NCBI GenBank assembly: GCA_026182355.1
Contig: JAPFBL010001928.1
Location: 4,721,001-4,785,000, forward strand
DNA: 64,000 bases
Source: Hermatobates lingyangjiaoensis
Taxonomy: Eukaryota; Arthropoda; Insecta; Hemiptera; Hermatobatidae
Reading direction: 5' to 3'
The notes under the pieces are model-generated. The model worked only from the letters and a program-made list of their open reading frames with translations. It was not told the DNA's origin and made no database searches. Both the position numbers and the translations under genes were made by a program. Positions 35,484 through 45,099 of the stretch are shown here, in pieces. Each line of letters begins with the position of its first letter. Positions within the stretch are counted from its first letter, which is position 1.

Positions 35484-35744
35484 TTGCTATTTATATATAT
35501 ATATTTTTTTTCCCTCACTCTCTTTCTCCTCTTCCTCTTCGCCACTTCTGTCCTCCTTTCTACCTTTTTCCGACTTATACGGTACGCGTGTTCGCTCGTG
35601 GTGGAATGGTGTCGTTCACGGGGGATTAGCCTGCAGCGCCTCGAGATACTACAACTGGTGACCGCCGCCTGGAGCCCCCAGTAGCCCTCTGATTGTACGA
35701 GTGGACGCACGTGCCTCTTCCTCTTCCCTTCTTCTTCCCTTCTT

Positions 35745-35781
35745 CTCCCTGACGACGAACTTCAGTTCGAAATATCGACCC
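35745..35781 (+). ncRNA. hammerhead motif, family D, right arm
   Basis: Identical to the left-arm copy. About 310 bases downstream of the GIY-YIG stop, the expected place for a PLE hammerhead. Confidence 0.6.
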
Positions 35782-35886
35782 AGTAAGTTTTCTCGCTTCT
35801 TCTATTTGTTGTCTTTTTTCATTTATATATATATATATATATATATGTATACTCAGTCAGTCGTTATAAGCCTTTGGAGCTATTCA

Positions 35887-35929
35887 CATCTATTCCTGAC
35901 GACGAGGACATCGAAATATAGTAGTGAGT
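35887..35929 (+). ncRNA. hammerhead motif, family C variant
   Basis: CUGACGA, extra C, a 2-bp stem II (GA/UC) with GGACA loop, GAAA, AUAU, A at the cleavage site. An inverted relative of the same subtype is at 48627-48669. Confidence 0.5.
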
Positions 35930-36040
35930 TCAATGATTTCTCTTATGTGTATTCTTTTGAAAATTCTAGTTTATTCAGTTCGAAGAATCGTTTCATCTAA
36001 TTGGTATATATATATAAAGAGGAAAACAATAGAAACAAAT

Positions 36041-36075
36041 GCTCTGAGGCATTTCAGTGTCTGTCATCAGAGAGC
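36041..36075 (-). ncRNA. hammerhead motif, family E, left arm
   Basis: Stem I GCUCU/AGAGC, CUGAUGA, extra C, stem II AG/CU with an ACA loop, GAAA. Stem III is AUGCCU, one change from the palindromic AGGCCU. Confidence 0.65.
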
Positions 36076-36170
36076 AAACAAAGTAAAAACTAAGAATGTA
36101 ACATAAAAGTAATGATACCTTTTATGTTACCTCATACTTTTATGCTATGTTCTCAGTTTTTACTTTCTTT

Positions 36171-36205
36171 GCTCTCTGATGACAGACATTGAAAGGCCTC
36201 AGAGC
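36171..36205 (+). ncRNA. hammerhead ribozyme motif, family E, intact core
   Basis: Stem I GCUCU/AGAGC (5 bp, extendable), CUGAUGA, extra C, minimal stem II, GAAA, fully palindromic stem III AGGCCU, C at the cleavage site. Strong except for the very short stem II. Confidence 0.7.
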
Positions 36206-36289
36206 ATTTCTTTATATTGTTTTCCTATTTCCATTGTGATTTAAACTTCATTGATTGCATCACGTGTTTGTTTATTGTGATTTTTCTGC

Positions 36290-36333
<44 letters not shown>

Positions 36334-36337
<4 letters not shown>

Positions 36338-36434
36338 ATGATCAAACCACAATAAGAAATGGGAAAAAGTCTTGTTTTCCCATTTCTTATTGTGGTTTGA
36401 TCATTGATTGTTATTTCACGTGTTTATGTGAAAT

Positions 36435-36440
<6 letters not shown>
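36334..36440. repeat. minimal family A hairpin without ribozyme
   Basis: TCAATGATCAAACCACAATA and its complement are joined by GAAATGGGAAAAAGTC. The hammerhead was lost at the junction. The family A tail TTTCACGTGTTTATGTGAAA follows. Confidence 0.75.

Positions 36441-36441
<1 letters not shown>

Positions 36442-36505
<64 letters not shown>
36442..36505 (+). repeat. (TA)n-(TG)n microsatellite
   Basis: TA units run to about 36467, then TG units. Confidence 0.9.
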
Positions 36506-36507
<2 letters not shown>

Positions 36508-36517
36508 CATTGAAATA

Positions 36518-36660
36518 CACAGCAGCCTCTGCGTTAACAACTTTAAAGCTGGTCTGCTCCAATTTACGAACTACCTTGCGGTAGGCTGGTGTTAAAAGCC
36601 ATGTCAATTGTCCAAGAGACCTTGACCAGCTTTAAAGTCATTAATGGATAGGCTGCTGTG
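36518..36660. mobile_element. 143-bp pogo/Tigger-like MITE
   Basis: 11-bp perfect terminal inverted repeats CACAGCAGCCT and AGGCTGCTGTG are flanked by TA on both sides (36516-36517, 36661-36662). A second inverted match lies inside (AACTTTAAAGCTGGTC / GACCAGCTTTAAAG). The end sequence CAGCAGCCTCTGCGTTAAC recalls pogo/Tigger termini (CAGCAGAACCTC...TTAAC). Just outside, ACGTAAACATGTTTACGT is an 18-bp perfect palindrome. No transposase. Confidence 0.65.
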
Positions 36661-36769
36661 TATGTGACGCACGTAAACATGTTTACGTGAGGATTTGCTG
36701 CCATCATACGCCAATATATATATATCATCAGGTTTCACAGTAAACTATAGACATAGTGTAAAGGGACGA

Positions 36770-37480
36770 ACACACTTACAGTTCCTAATCTTTCGTTGAA
36801 CCGTCACCAGGAGTGGGAATAGGGACACCAAGCGCACTTACGAAGCCACGGTTGGAGACCAACAGTGTTGTTACACGCGTTGTCAGTTCAAGTAAAGTAA
36901 GAAAATAAACCAGGAATAAGTGAAGAGATGAGGAATAATAAGTGAAACTGAAGAAAATGAGTAACTATAAATATAGATAATGCTTCATTCAATTAGTTTC
37001 TTATTGCATTTAGGTTTTATGTCATTTTTTATTCCCTATTACATTTCTTATCTTTTATTATTAATTAATTCTTTTTGTATTATTGAATCATTTTATTTGT
37101 TTGTATTCTCAATATTTTTTATGTTTTATTTCCTTCTATTTTTTGTTAAAGCTTAGTCCGTAACTTTTATTTATGTACTATTTCCTTTGTTCGTCCCTCA
37201 TTTTATCTTTTATTTATTTATTATTCATTTTTTATATTTCCTAATTTAATTATAAATTGATACTTTACCTTATTCTTTGATTACCTTATTCTATGTGACC
37301 GGGCGCGTGTGCAGTAACATCGTTGGTCTCCAACCGTCTCTATACCAGTGCGCTTGGTTTCCCTCTCCTGAAGACGGTTCAAACCAAAAATTAGAGACTG
37401 TAAGTGTATGTTTTTAATTTCTTGATGAGTCTTTGTTTACATTGAACTTTATTTGTTCGTTTTGAATCGTATATTCATCG
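36770..37480. mobile_element. inverted PLE 3' ends, family B (solo)
   Basis: The right half (about 36970-37480, plus) is the 3' untranslated region and end of the PLE whose ORF lies at 63813-64000. Landmarks are GATAATGCTTCATT, GACCGGGCGCG, GGTCTCCAACCGTCTCT, CCAGTGCGCTTGGTTTCCCT, then the hammerhead. The left half (about 36770-36965, minus) repeats the last 190 bp inverted and more diverged. No coding sequence remains. Confidence 0.75.
37364..37397 (+). ncRNA. hammerhead motif, family B, G12 lesion
   Basis: Stem I UCUC/GAGA, CUGAAGA, extra C, stem II GGUU/AACC, stem III AAUU. GAAA reads AAAA, so predicted inactive. Confidence 0.6.
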
Positions 37481-37619
37481 AATATATATATATATATATA
37501 TATATTTTGGATGAACATTCCTGTAAATTTATTTGAAACATTTATTATTAGATTTGATCTAGTGTGATTTAATTGTATATCGAGAAATTATAAAACTCTA
37601 TTTTTTATTTTCTGTTTTA

Positions 37620-37905
37620 ATTTCAATTGAATTAAAGTCAGCTAGCTCATAGTCGTGCTGTGAACGTTTTCATTCAGTTGTAAAAAGGCGTAAAGGCATT
37701 GCATACGTAATCTCTAATACTATACAAATAAACTCATGGAGTCACCTTGACTTTTTAAAACAATGATCAAGAATCACGCTTACTGCGGCAAGTGTAAGAA
37801 AAGAAATAAACAATGTAGCTTGATAATGGAAGGTAAAACGACATTGTAGAGAAAAGATAGGGTGAATAAATGAGAGAGTGATATATAAACCTGATAAAGA
37901 TTTCC
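37620..37905 (+). repeat. dispersed repeat, copy 1
   Basis: Shares GTAATCTCTAATACTA, CAAATAAACTCATGGAGTCA, CAATGTAGC-TGATAATGGAAG and CTGATAAAGATTT with 38800-39405 in the same order and strand. No ends or coding recognised. Confidence 0.65.
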
Positions 37906-38799
37906 TCAATACCTGCTTATCTCCTACTATGTGGTTTTTTGCAGTGGCAACTCTTCTCTTGTCTTACGCAGTTATCTTATGCATAATAACTAGTTTAGAT
38001 ATGCTATCTTTGCTATCTGTATGCTATAATTATTCAGTCCTTGAATATTATTTTAATATAAGAGCACAGTGCCTTCAATGACTTCCTTCGAATTTATTCG
38101 TAATATGACAAACAAAATTTAACATTATACTACATAAATCGAATTACGTAGAAATTATCTATTCCAATGTTTCAAAGATATCAGTTTAAAACTCTCATCC
38201 GTTTATTTAATCATCAAAGTAAGATATACTTATGGTACATATGTTTTCACTGTAAAGATGTGAAAAAAAACTCAGCATATAAACCTATAGAAGGAGATGT
38301 ACAAAGATCATAAAAGGTAGAATTAAAAAAAAATATTTTAGGAAAAAACTTTTTCATACCATGGTTATGTGTTTTGACACTAGAGGAAAAAAGTAGAAAT
38401 GAAAGAAATAAAATTATTCTAATCCGTTATAGATTCTGACTAGCGAATTATAGCGTCTGATACAAGGTAACGTCGATTTCCTTGAGTGGGGAGAACACGA
38501 AAACTTATATTTGACATGTTATGGTGGATCAGCGTCTTGTAGATTACTAAAAATTTTGTATTTTCGAGTTGGTAGATATGTTCTTATGGCATTGTCAATA
38601 TGGGAGGATGGCGAAATATTATGAAGAATCATTGTGCATTGCTAGGTCTAATACGAAATGAGGAGACATCATGGAGAAAGAAAACAACCTTTTCAAACAC
38701 TTAATGGGTCAAATAAATGAAAGGTCAAAAAAGTTTGTTGTTTTAAATATTTATAAACAGGAATTTAATAATTTGAACTATACTGGTCTCAAAAGCAAT

Positions 38800-39405
38800 A
38801 TAAGTTTTCATTTCAATTGAACTAAAAGCAGCTAGCTGATTGTCGTGTTGTAAACGATATCGTTCAGTTGTAAGAAGCGTAAAGGCATTGAATACGTAAT
38901 CTCTAATACTAAACAAATAAACTCATGGAGTCACCTTGACTTTGTGGCAACAATGGCCAAGAATCACGCCGACTACTATTACGAGTATATCCCTTAAATA
39001 TTTATATGTGTAAGACTTATTGCAGCAGCTACTGCCCATTACTTATATTGATATTTCGCTTAACTTTCTTAAATACTTATATGTGTAAGACTTATTGCAG
39101 CAGCTACTGCCTATTACTTATATTGATATTTCTCTTAACTTTCTTAAATACTTGTTGTTACAACATTACTACTTACTATAGCATCTCACTGTTTCACTTG
39201 CGCTATATCCGTATGTTGTAGCTCCTTCGTTGGCACAGCATCCACTCTATAAAATTATTATTAACTTTTTATAGAATAATAAATACAAATCATCTTGATG
39301 GATTCAAACAATGTAGCGTGATAATGGAAGATAAACCGACAAAGAGAGAAAGAGAGTGCGAATAAATGAGAGAGAGAGATAAATGTGACTGATAAAGATT
39401 TAGGA
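38800..39405 (+). repeat. dispersed repeat, copy 2, longer
   Basis: Same family as 37620-37905 with about 320 additional bases in the middle, including the 75-bp tandem duplication at 39002-39151. Confidence 0.65.
39002..39151 (+). repeat. 75-bp tandem duplication
   Basis: Two units beginning TTATATGTGTAAGACTTATT, differing at two positions. The Cys-rich repeated peptide of the frame 39006-39221 is a by-product. Confidence 0.85.
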
Positions 39406-40139
39406 AATTAATATAATAGATTTATTAATTTATAATTTTTTTATAAATACTAAATTAATTAATAAATACAGAAACTAAAATAAAAGGTTTAGTATTTGAA
39501 ACCTTTTAGTTTGGTTTCAAATACTAAAAGGAATAACTTTTCTTTTAGGGTTGTACTATTATCTTGTCTATGTCATAAAGTATTGTTCTTTTTATTTTTT
39601 CATTCGTTTAATTTTAAACATGTTTTTTTTTGCCTTTTTGACATTTGGACGAAATGAGATTCCTCCATTCTTTATGAAGTTTTGATGAAATAGCTGGAGG
39701 CATATTGTCCTAAAGTTACATTTCAGTTGCTACCCACAAGAGAGAACAAATAGCATCTCAGTGATGAAGTCACTAACATGTTTACCATAAAAGCATTTCA
39801 CTTTGAGCTCATCTCCGATATATAACTTGGTAATAACCGCACAATAGGGAATAATGCAAACAACGTTAATTCTATTGCAACGAATACAATAGCTATACAC
39901 ACAATCGTATTTCATTTGTTCCCAATATTAGCCCAAATAAAACAATTTCAAACATTAGTTTCATTATATTTATACTTTCTTTAATTATGACCTTAAACGA
40001 GTAAAGGGTTAAATTACAAAAATCTCCGATTATGTTTTCACTTATTATTTAAATTTGCGTATTTTTACTCATTAGTAGATACCGTATTATTTTAACCGTA
40101 CCTGTATTGTTTCTTTCTTGGTACACTTTCTTGGTTATT

Positions 40140-40320
40140 AACTTCTAAACCACAGTAAGAAAATCAGAAAAATGACTACGATCTTCAAAACAAAAACAAG
40201 TAGTCTTCATCATCTGATTGAAGATCACTTGTTTTAGTTGAACCATAGTCCTTTTCTGATTTTCTTATTGTGGTTTAGACGTTCAATTTTACTTCAAATG
40301 TTTATTGTCAAATCTTGCTA
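40140..40320. repeat. inverted PLE ends related to family A
   Basis: TAAACCACAGTAAGAAAATC and GATTTTCTTATTGTGGTTTA bracket decayed hammerheads (GAAGACTACTTG...GAAGATCGTAGTC on the minus strand). The tail TTTACTTCAAATGTTTATTG parallels the family A tail. A distinct, older subfamily. Confidence 0.6.
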
Positions 40321-41189
40321 CTTGGTTATATTTCATAAATTTATAGATCATAAATTACTTCGATTTAACAGGCCTTTTTATTAATAAAAATTTTAATTTA
40401 ATTTATTTTGAAAAAGAGAATATGATAGAGATATTATAATAGAAAACAGATGAAAATATTAACTAAGCTTTCGAACAAAACTCTTTTATGAGAGCATATA
40501 AGAAGAAGAGCATATAAAACTCTTTTTGAGAGATATAAGATGGAGGGTGCACATTTGACGGAACAGCTATTGTGGGAGTGAAGGGGTCAGAAGTGGCCGA
40601 GATTTTCCTCTTCATTTTCAACCCGAATAATCGGACGTTCAATACTGCAAGATGGCAGGAATTAACTCAAATATACAGTATTAGTGCAGCGTATGGTTAT
40701 TGTCTACCTTTCAGGCCATCAACTTTATTTCTGATGACTACGAACGTCTAAATATTGAAGCAAACCTTTAACTGCATTCGATTTATCTGCTTAAGGACTG
40801 CTTCATTCTCATGATATATAGAAACGTTTATCAAACACGATTTAGTGAACTGAATAAAAAAAAATCGAATAGAGATAAAACACAGAAGAAAAATCAAAAA
40901 ACTTCCGACAAAATTTTGACATTTGTTGTCATCAGAAGGGTGAAATGAAGCACTGGGAAGACAAGCCAAAAGTGAAGTCCCTTTCTCAGAATCACTCTGT
41001 GTTACCACCTTATGAAGAGAGGGTAGACAAAAAAAATAATTATCAAAATAATAAGCACTAATAGTAATGACATGAAGAAATAAAAAAAATGTAATAAAAA
41101 CTTAATTACAACAAAATCTTTAAATAAATAAATAAAAATTATACCAAAATGAAAAATAATATAAATAAATTACATATACATACATTAAT

Positions 41190-41400
41190 CAACACACAAT
41201 ATGAAAATTGGAAAACAAGATTAAGATCTTTCAAGCGTAACAAGCATTGATTGTTATTTCACGTGTTTATGTGAAATCTTTTTATCGATGACGAAGACCG
41301 CTTGTTGTGGTTGAAAGATCTTAGTCTTGTTTTCCCATTTCTTATTGTGGTTTGATCATTGATTGTTATTTTACGTGTTTATGTGAAATCTTTTTATATA
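41190..41400. repeat. inverted PLE ends, family A, rearranged
   Basis: The left arm is broken: the family A tail (TTATTTCACGTGTTTATGTG) is inserted after AACAAGC, before a normal right arm. (CA)n and TA follow. Confidence 0.7.
41285..41326 (+). ncRNA. hammerhead motif, family A, C3 lost
   Basis: AUGACGA replaces CUGACGA. Stem II GACCG/UGGUU, GAAA, AGAUCU and AGUC intact. The 5' stem I strand was lost in the rearrangement. Confidence 0.5.
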
Positions 41401-42566
41401 CACACACATATAAAAAAAAGACTCAAATAAATAAATTAAATAACAGAAATATGTATAAATATATAACAAATAGAAAAGAATAATTACGAATAATTAACGA
41501 TTAGGATTGATTAGCAGTCAATGAAAATATGACGAATGGAAATAGAAAGGTTGCTAGGCTTACCAAGAAATGCACGTATAGTTTATAATATTTAGAAGTA
41601 TATATTCATAATATATTTTTAGAAGTATATAGTATTTTTATAGTAGATAAATTACATTATATTCGCACCAATGAAGAGGTATTGATTTTGTACAAGTATA
41701 TCTTGATGCAAGGGCATTTGAAACATGGCAAATGCTTGGACTACTCGCCTCCAATACACATGCATCACAATAGATACATCTGGTAGAAACAACCGAATAA
41801 CGTACAGTTAGTGTTGAACAATACTCCAAAGCATGACTATTTGTGTGACGTCCAAACAAAAGTTTGTATATGAGTAGAAAATCGACTGAAGCCGCTCAAA
41901 TGAGAAAAATTCTTCAGCTGATAGACTTGAAATTAGACGTCTCAAGTAAGAGTTCAAGGGTAAAGTCAAATAGTATTTGTAATTTCAACGAAAGTTTGCT
42001 GTCTGGTCAGGGATTTGCCGAAACTTGATGAGTTTTGGCAAAATACAAGGAGTTTCCTACCTTCACGAACTCCGTCCCGTCGTATTAGTGAGAATAGGTG
42101 CGAAATTAAACGCCAAAATGAAACTCCAGCCGCATTACTGCTTTGACACATCTGTTTGTCTTTTAGAAATTTTATAAATATTTTAAAAAAAGTATACGTA
42201 AACCTATTGTACAATTAGTTATAGTATCATTTTATAGAAGTTAGCGAAATTTTAGAAGTATTTAGATTATTTAAAACAGTGAATTTGCGTTGAAATGCTT
42301 AAGGTTCCAAATATCGAGTATCAAAATCAAGAAAAGCAACAGAAAACTCACTTAAACAATTATTATAATCACAATCAAGTTTTAGTCACTGTTTTAATAA
42401 GTTTTCATTATGGTTACGAGTAACATCAATACATTGAATAGATTCTTAATTCTTAGACATTTAATGTTCATTGAATTAATCATTGCCACTATTTCTTACT
42501 GGTTGAACATAGACGCTTTTATAACTGTTTTATTTCATTAGTAACTGTTTACAGACCCATTATGAT

Positions 42567-42848
42567 ATAAAAAGATTTCACATAAACACGTGAAATAACA
42601 ATCAATGATCAAACCACAATAAGAAATGGGAAAACAAGACTAAGAACATCCCTTTCTGGACATTAGTCCTTTCCTGCGCTTTCATCCTTTTAAAATACCA
42701 CTCTTCCCTCCCACTCTTCTCAACTCCTCACCAGATGTTTTCTGCACCTAGTGTTAGTTGGGTTTTTGACTCTGACGAAGACTGCTTGTTACGGTTGAAA
42801 GATCTTAGTCTTGTTTTCCCATTTCTTATTGTGGTTTGATCATTGATT
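42567..42848. repeat. inverted PLE ends, family A, with longest 3' region
   Basis: The left arm stops at AAGACTAAGA before its ribozyme. The junction holds about 120 bp of further 3' UTR (ACCACTCTTCCCTCCCACTC, CAGATGTTTTCTGCACCTAG), also present at 52050-52110, before the plus-strand hammerhead. This extends the consensus of family A upstream. Confidence 0.75.
42768..42810 (+). ncRNA. hammerhead ribozyme motif, family A, intact core
   Basis: Stem I GACU/AGUC, CUGACGA, extra A, stem II GACUG/CGGUU (the C-to-U change still pairs with G), GAAA, AGAUCU, U at the cleavage site. Confidence 0.72.
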
Positions 42849-43105
42849 ATGATATATGTCGCTTAATATTAATAGTAGAAGCGATTGAGTGAGTTGATCG
42901 GGGAATGGTAATAATCAGTAAAATGGATTTCCCTTAGCCATTGGTTGTACTCGTGCTACAGTTGCAGTGACATGAGCAAACCCTGAGCAGTAAATAAAGA
43001 TTGTTCTGAGTAGAAAAAATACAACATACCTCAGTGTTTTATATCTTCTTAGTGAAATATTAAGCAATCGACAAATTATTATATGGTCGTCCTGACTTTC
43101 CATTA

Positions 43106-43432
43106 GGTTAGGTTAGGTTGGTCAGTGGCAGTTCTACAACTGAACACACTTAGGCCGAGCATTGGCCCTTTGTGATACCACACAATGAAGATTGATTCTA
43201 CAGTGGGAGTCCTAAATTTTGCCTAACTCAAGTGTATTTAGAGTAGGGATCTTTAACTAGTGCCTGACATCGTACAGACTCGGGACCGACAGTTTAACGT
43301 CCTTCTCCGAGGGACGACGTGCTCAGATTTATTCACCTCCCGCATGAATAAATCGAGGACCAGGTGGGGATCGAACCCCGGTCCTATCAGATCAGAGGTG
43401 AGCACGTAACCACTGAGCTAGCCTGACCCCCT
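43106..43432 (-). mobile_element. tRNA-derived SINE, full length
   Basis: Reverse copy of the 31463 SINE with a GGTTA-type tail at its left end and the tRNA-like head (AGCTCAGTGGTTACGTGCTC on the minus strand) at the right. Perfect 13-bp target-site duplication TGACTTTCCATTA at 43093-43105 and 43433-43445. Confidence 0.92.
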
Positions 43433-43449
43433 TGACTTTCCATTAAACA

Positions 43450-44530
43450 AATTATTTAATAATATAATAATTTTTAAATTGCTATAATTTAGGTTTATAA
43501 TAATACCAATATTATTTCCTAGAGTTTCATTATGAGAAGAAAACACTAATTTAAAGTTCTTTTTAATGTATTTCAAATATCCCCTTATGAAATATTCTCA
43601 TTTACTACAAAGCCAATTTTCCAAATATTTTTTTCCCCTGGATAGATACGAATAACTCGTGGTTTCTTATGCTTTGAACTGATGTCTGCTTTCATTAATT
43701 ATGCAATAATGTCCTATTTTGAATTGTTAAGTGTCAATTTTTTGTCTTAATGCGAGAATAAAATATAGTGATCAAAATCTTTCAAAATTTCTTTTGAGTT
43801 TTGATAGATTTACTTGTTTTGAGGTCTTCTAACTCCATTTCTGACATTTTTTTAAAAGCTGTATGAACTGTGTGACTGGATGTTTACTTAAAATGTTGTC
43901 AATCAATTGAAAAATTGTCATAAAATTGCCAGAAACGTAGTCTTTGATTTGAAACGAGTCATTTTGATTGTAGGCGGTATTCCATGATAAAAAAAAGTAC
44001 TTTATCCTACTTCATATTAGAGAGACTGTTTACTAATTTATTTTTTGCTCTTCTTATCACACTGAAAACTAGAAATTTGCATTTATTACTGACTTTATGT
44101 GAGTATTGACAAATAAAAATTTTGCAAATTCTAGATCACTCTGAGGTGAGGTAAACATGTGGTGGCCATTAAGTTTCACCTGAATAGCAGAATTGGATTT
44201 GTTTACCTTTTTTGATTAAAATCCCATAGATCATTATAATAAATTTATTAGAAATAATTTCAAAATTATGTTAATATCAATTAATAATGAAAACATCCAT
44301 ATATTAGATGATTAATTAATATTTCAATAATGAAAACAATTAATTAGTTTACAATATTATTTAATTAATATTAATTTAATTAATTTATGAATTAATAGAT
44401 TAATATTAATTAATCAGTAAAACATATTAGCCTTAAAAAATTAGTTAATATTTTAGGATAATTAATAACCTTTTACATATTTACAATAAAATATGCTTAC
44501 AAAAGCATTTACTGTTTATAATGTTGACAG
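43450..44530. other. AT-rich stretch, no gene recognised
   Basis: 44230-44480 is extremely AT-rich with ATTAATTAAT-like runs. Nothing else seen. Confidence 0.6.
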
Positions 44531-44535
44531 TTAAT

Positions 44536-44862
44536 TCATTGTTCATTTAATATCTCAACAGATAACAAACAAAATGACATAATTACTACATAAACTCTAC
44601 GGTTGACTGATAACCCAATTTCTTTCAATGGATTTGATAACGTGACTATTAATATATTCAGTGACTGTTTCAAACCTATCTTATTAGTCATCGTTTCTTG
44701 TCTGATATCATTGTTGCCAACATATATTGCCAGATCAAAGGATTTAACGTGTCTGATGTTATCTTTTATATTTGAATCAAGTCTTCCGCAGCAATGTACC
44801 ATACAAACGTTCACCAATTGTTTTTCAAAATATACTGCGGTAGACACATTTAAATTAAACAA
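44536..44862 (-). pseudogene. possible SGNH-hydrolase-like fragment
   Basis: The 108-codon minus frame contains SFDLAIYVGNNDIRQ, which resembles block III (G-x-N-D with a preceding hydrophobic strand) of SGNH/GDSL hydrolase domains, and later LNILIVTLSNPL followed by RRVYVVIMSFCLL, like the next strand and helix. The block I Ser and block V Asp-His are not present. Such domains occur within some retroelement ORFs and repeat-encoded proteins, so a mobile-element remnant is likeliest. Not certain. Confidence 0.4.
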
Positions 44863-44888
44863 TTAGTTCAATTAATTGTTGAATTAAT

Positions 44889-44916
44889 AATTTTCACCTG
44901 CACACAGGTGAAAATT
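44889..44916. repeat. 12-bp perfect hairpin
   Basis: AATTTTCACCTG, CACA loop, CAGGTGAAAATT. Isolated. It contains two E-box-like CAGGTG/CACCTG sites. Function unknown. Confidence 0.7.
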
Positions 44917-45099
44917 GGAATACTGTTAATTCCACTTTATGACGAATTATTCAAATAAATATTAAAGAAAACAATGAGTAATATATAACTTTACAAATAA
45001 TGGCATTAAAAAGAAAAAAGAATTAAAAATAAACTCTTTCAACTCAAGTCAAGTAAAATTAATAACTTCAGATGTAAAATCTATTTATGTTATAGAATA

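Larger units (their letters stand above)
33035..35830. repeat. 2.8-kb near-perfect palindrome of two PLE copies
   Basis: The left arm (33035-34434) and right arm (34445-35830) are reverse complements around a 10-bp spacer, TGCTTTCCTA. The two 309-codon frames are mirror images about position 34439.5 and give identical protein. Differences seen are the A/T tract (47 A against 31 T), one base next to it and a TA-run length. The spacer repeats ATGCTTTCC from the arm, so a short slip or template switch made the junction. Left and right flanks differ. Confidence 0.95.
34445..35830 (+). mobile_element. 5'-truncated Penelope-like element, right copy
   Basis: Mirror of the left copy with the same 5' breakpoint. 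Its outer end stops in (TA)n and lacks the CCGGACAG tail kept by the left copy. Confidence 0.88.
36015..36250. repeat. head-to-head inverted PLE ends, family E
   Basis: The arms share GGAAAACAATAGAAACAAATG, GAGAGCAAACAAAGTAAAAAC and TAAAAGTA segments around a short centre. (TA)n lies left and right. Confidence 0.8.

Noticed and set aside
35701..36000. 99-codon plus frame
   Set aside because: Covers PLE UTR, ribozyme and (TA)n. Composition reflects repeats.
40700..41008. Additional hammerhead pair and the 86-codon minus frame
   Set aside because: CUGAUGA occurs on both strands (about 40730 and 40930), but GAAA is lost in both and the stems are poor. The frame has no recognisable motif.
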